64,000 nt of DNA from contig JAJFIV010000023.1 in the NCBI GenBank assembly GCA_021774625.1, forward strand, positions 1-64,000, written 5' to 3'. The stretch is from Alphaproteobacteria bacterium. GTDB taxonomy: Bacteria > Pseudomonadota > Alphaproteobacteria > Sphingomonadales > JAKSBY01. Made by a program: the position numbers and the translations under genes. Shown here one piece after another: positions 62,190-64,000 of the stretch; position 1 is the first letter of the stretch; each line of letters begins with the position of its first letter. The notes beneath the pieces are model-generated. The model saw nothing but the letters and a program-made list of their open reading frames with translations, did not search any database and was not told where the DNA came from.

Positions 62190-62242
62190 AGATGCCCCCC
62201 CGTTATTATTTTCGGGAAGAGTGCGGCATAATCAATCGGCTG

Positions 62243-64000
62243 TCAATTGGCCCGCAGCCGCGCTGCAATTCCGTTCAACGTCGCGCCAAGCGCGGCCCGC
62301 CGCTTTTTGGTGATGGCGTCTCCGTTCTCCTTATCGAGGTTCGCAGCCAGCTCAGCGAGTTTCTTCGCCAGAGCCCTGTCGCGCCCGCCCTCTTCAAGCT
62401 TTGAAGCCGAGCTGTCCAGCGCAGCGGTCAGGTCCGTGATGGTTACCGGTGACAGCCCGTTGCCGCGCTCAAGCTGATCGATATAGGCGCGGGCGACAAC
62501 GGGCTCGGCCGGCCAGGTCACCGGGAACTGCTGCTGCGGATTGAACCGCTTGCCCTGATCGGCCAGCGCCGCCGCGGCAATCTCGTTTTCGGACAGGTAA
62601 TCGCTCGGCGTCAGCGCCATCACGTCAAGCCCGCGGGCGATCTCGGTGCCGTAGATCCTGCCGCTATACCAGTAGGTCGACCAGTAGCCGCCGAGGATCA
62701 GATGCTCTTCATGGATGGGGCCGCGGTCGAAATAGGCGATTTCCATCGGATTGGCCGAATCGGTGAAATCGATGACCGAGAGCCCGCCCTGATACCAGGC
62801 CTGGGCGAAGATATCGCGGCCGGGAACGGGCACGACGGAGCCGTTATGCGCCACGCAGTTCTCCTGATCGGCCTGCGGCGCCGGCAGTTTGAAGTGGCTT
62901 CTGAACTCAAGCTGACCGTCAACAATGTCGTAAAAAGCATCCGCGCCCCAGGTTTTCGGGTCGGAAGCGCGGCAGCGGGGCCGCCCGCCGCCGCCCCATT
63001 CGTCGGTGAAGAGAACCTTGGTGCCGTCATTGTTAAACGTCGCGGAATGCCAGTAGGCAAAGCCTTTATCGACAACCTCATCGATCCGTTTCGGATTCCG
63101 GGGATCGGAAATGTCGAAGATGATGCCGTTGCCCGAGCACGCGCCGGCGGCAATCCCGGCCGCGGGAAACGCGGTGATGTCGTGGCACTGGTTGGTCTGA
63201 TTGGTTTCCTGCGTATTTTCCCCATGGTCACCGCCTTGCCACAGGCCCGCCAGCCGGCCCGTCTCCGGATCGGCGAAGACAGCGGGGCTGTCGACGATGC
63301 GGGCTTTGGACGGATCGTCGACCGGGATTTCGATGACGTCGATGCGGAACAGCGCGGTTCGGTCGTCACCGGGAATGTTGCCGACGCAGCCTTCCAGCTC
63401 TTTCCCGTCGCGCACCGACGAGGTGCCGGAGTTATAGACGATGATTTTGCCGTCTTCACCGGGACCGGAGACCACCGAATGCGTATGCGAACCGCGGCAG
63501 GTCTGGACCTGGCCCACTTGCACCGGCCGCCTCAGATCGCTGATATCAAAGATGCGAAGGCCGCGGAAACGCTCGGCGCTGACGTCTTCGCTGATGCCCT
63601 GAAGGCCGCAATCAATCCGGCCGCGGGTCTGTTCCACCGACATGATCAGCAGATCGCCGACAATTGAGACGTCGCCCTGCCCGCCCGGGCAAACCACCGA
63701 ACTCAGGAGTTTCGGCACGCCATTGTCCTGCAGCTGGTAGATATTGAAGCCGTGGTAACTGCCGGTCACCATGGTGTCGCCCGAAAATGCCATGTCGGTG
63801 TTGGAAAAGCTGAGAAGCGGCGACCGTTCGCCCCACTCGGTGCCATCATTGCTCTGGCCGTCATCCTCGGACTCGGGCTCGGGAGCCTCGGCCGTTTCTT
63901 TTTTCGGTTTCGCCGGCGGCAGCCCGGCAGGGTTCTTCGGGTCGAAAAACCCGCGCGGCTTGGGCAACGAGGCAATGAGCTCCAGATTCTTCATCGCCTG
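62243..64000 (-). CDS. LVIVD-repeat protein, 5' end beyond window
   Basis: At least 585 residues, still open at the window edge. The first ATG in view (63994) starts with NLELIASLPKPRGFF, the mature-start type seen after a signal peptide in this family, so the true start is probably outside. It has LVIVD-like beta-propeller repeats (LRIFDISDLRRPVQVGQV, IIFDISDPRNPKRIDEV, LSVIDFTDSANPMEIAYF) and a helical C-terminal tail. These are secreted or periplasmic proteins of unknown role, sometimes called choice-of-anchor or YncE-like. Confidence 0.8.
   Translation of the reverse strand, partial: QAMKNLELIASLPKPRGFFDPKNPAGLPPAKPKKETAEAPEPESEDDGQSNDGTEWGERSPLLSFSNTDMAFSGDTMVTGSYHGFNIYQLQDNGVPKLLSSVVCPGGQGDVSIVGDLLIMSVEQTRGRIDCGLQGISEDVSAERFRGLRIFDISDLRRPVQVGQVQTCRGSHTHSVVSGPGEDGKIIVYNSGTSSVRDGKELEGCVGNIPGDDRTALFRIDVIEIPVDDPSKARIVDSPAVFADPETGRLAGLWQGGDHGENTQETNQTNQCHDITAFPAAGIAAGACSGNGIIFDISDPRNPKRIDEVVDKGFAYWHSATFNNDGTKVLFTDEWGGGGRPRCRASDPKTWGADAFYDIVDGQLEFRSHFKLPAPQADQENCVAHNGSVVPVPGRDIFAQAWYQGGLSVIDFTDSANPMEIAYFDRGPIHEEHLILGGYWSTYWYSGRIYGTEIARGLDVMALTPSDYLSENEIAAAALADQGKRFNPQQQFPVTWPAEPVVARAYIDQLERGNGLSPVTITDLTAALDSSASKLEEGGRDRALAKKLAELAANLDKENGDAITKKRRAALGATLNGIAARLRAN

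Overview
The window looks like a chromosomal segment of a moderately GC-rich alphaproteobacterium. The trmL-hemF, petABC-mtnP-apt and lgt-midA-pgeF-prs-rplY-pth-ychF gene orders are typical of that class. An exact genus cannot be read from the sequence; an Emcibacterales, Kordiimonadales or Sneathiella-like lineage is only a guess. No rRNA, tRNA, CRISPR array, prophage or replication origin was seen.

Layout. 0-4.4 kb: a REP-associated tyrosine transposase between perfect 24-bp inverted repeats, an MddA-type methanethiol methyltransferase, small envelope proteins and the severed C-terminus of a PEP-CTERM protein. 4.5-17.8 kb: a phenylacetate catabolic cluster. paaK, paaJ and paaH read leftward; paaN, paaI, an AraC regulator, a fused 2-oxoacid dehydrogenase E1, its E2, paaG and paaZ read rightward. 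Together they cover CoA activation, ring-epoxide isomerisation, ring opening and beta-oxidation, but the ring epoxidase paaABCDE is absent from the window. 17.8-23.5 kb: a second small TPR protein, a phosphate-selective porin preceded by a good Pho box, a hotdog thioesterase coupled to an HTTM-DCC membrane protein, and an HExxH metallopeptidase-like protein. 23.5-30.3 kb: a moxR-DUF58-BatA/DUF4159-membrane protein operon. 30.5-34.4 kb: DUF1285, a Nudix CoA pyrophosphatase, DUF6111, the CCA-adding enzyme and a TPR-TonB protein. 34.4-40.1 kb: hemF, trmL, the cytochrome bc1 operon and purine/methylthioadenosine salvage. 40.1-50.3 kb: mostly housekeeping genes, ending in proC with an in-frame 33-bp tandem duplication.

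50.5-64 kb is accessory. It holds an AhpD-like/GST pair facing a WYL regulator, then an overlapping three-gene operon of an exported agmatinase-like ureohydrolase, a parvulin-type PPIase and a HupE/UreJ metal-permease-like protein. A repeat-rich gap follows. At about 57.4 kb base composition falls to clearly AT-rich. The AT-rich segment carries an orphan gene whose end is supplied by a REP element of the same family as the one at the window start. After it comes a tightly overlapping methyltransferase / methyltransferase-like / APH-kinase operon. A DUF819 permease and a 5'-truncated LVIVD-repeat protein close the window.

The strongest candidates for new biology are the methyltransferase-kinase operon at 58.8-61.0 kb, the exported ureohydrolase module at 52.7-55.9 kb, and the 2-oxoacid dehydrogenase embedded in the phenylacetate cluster.
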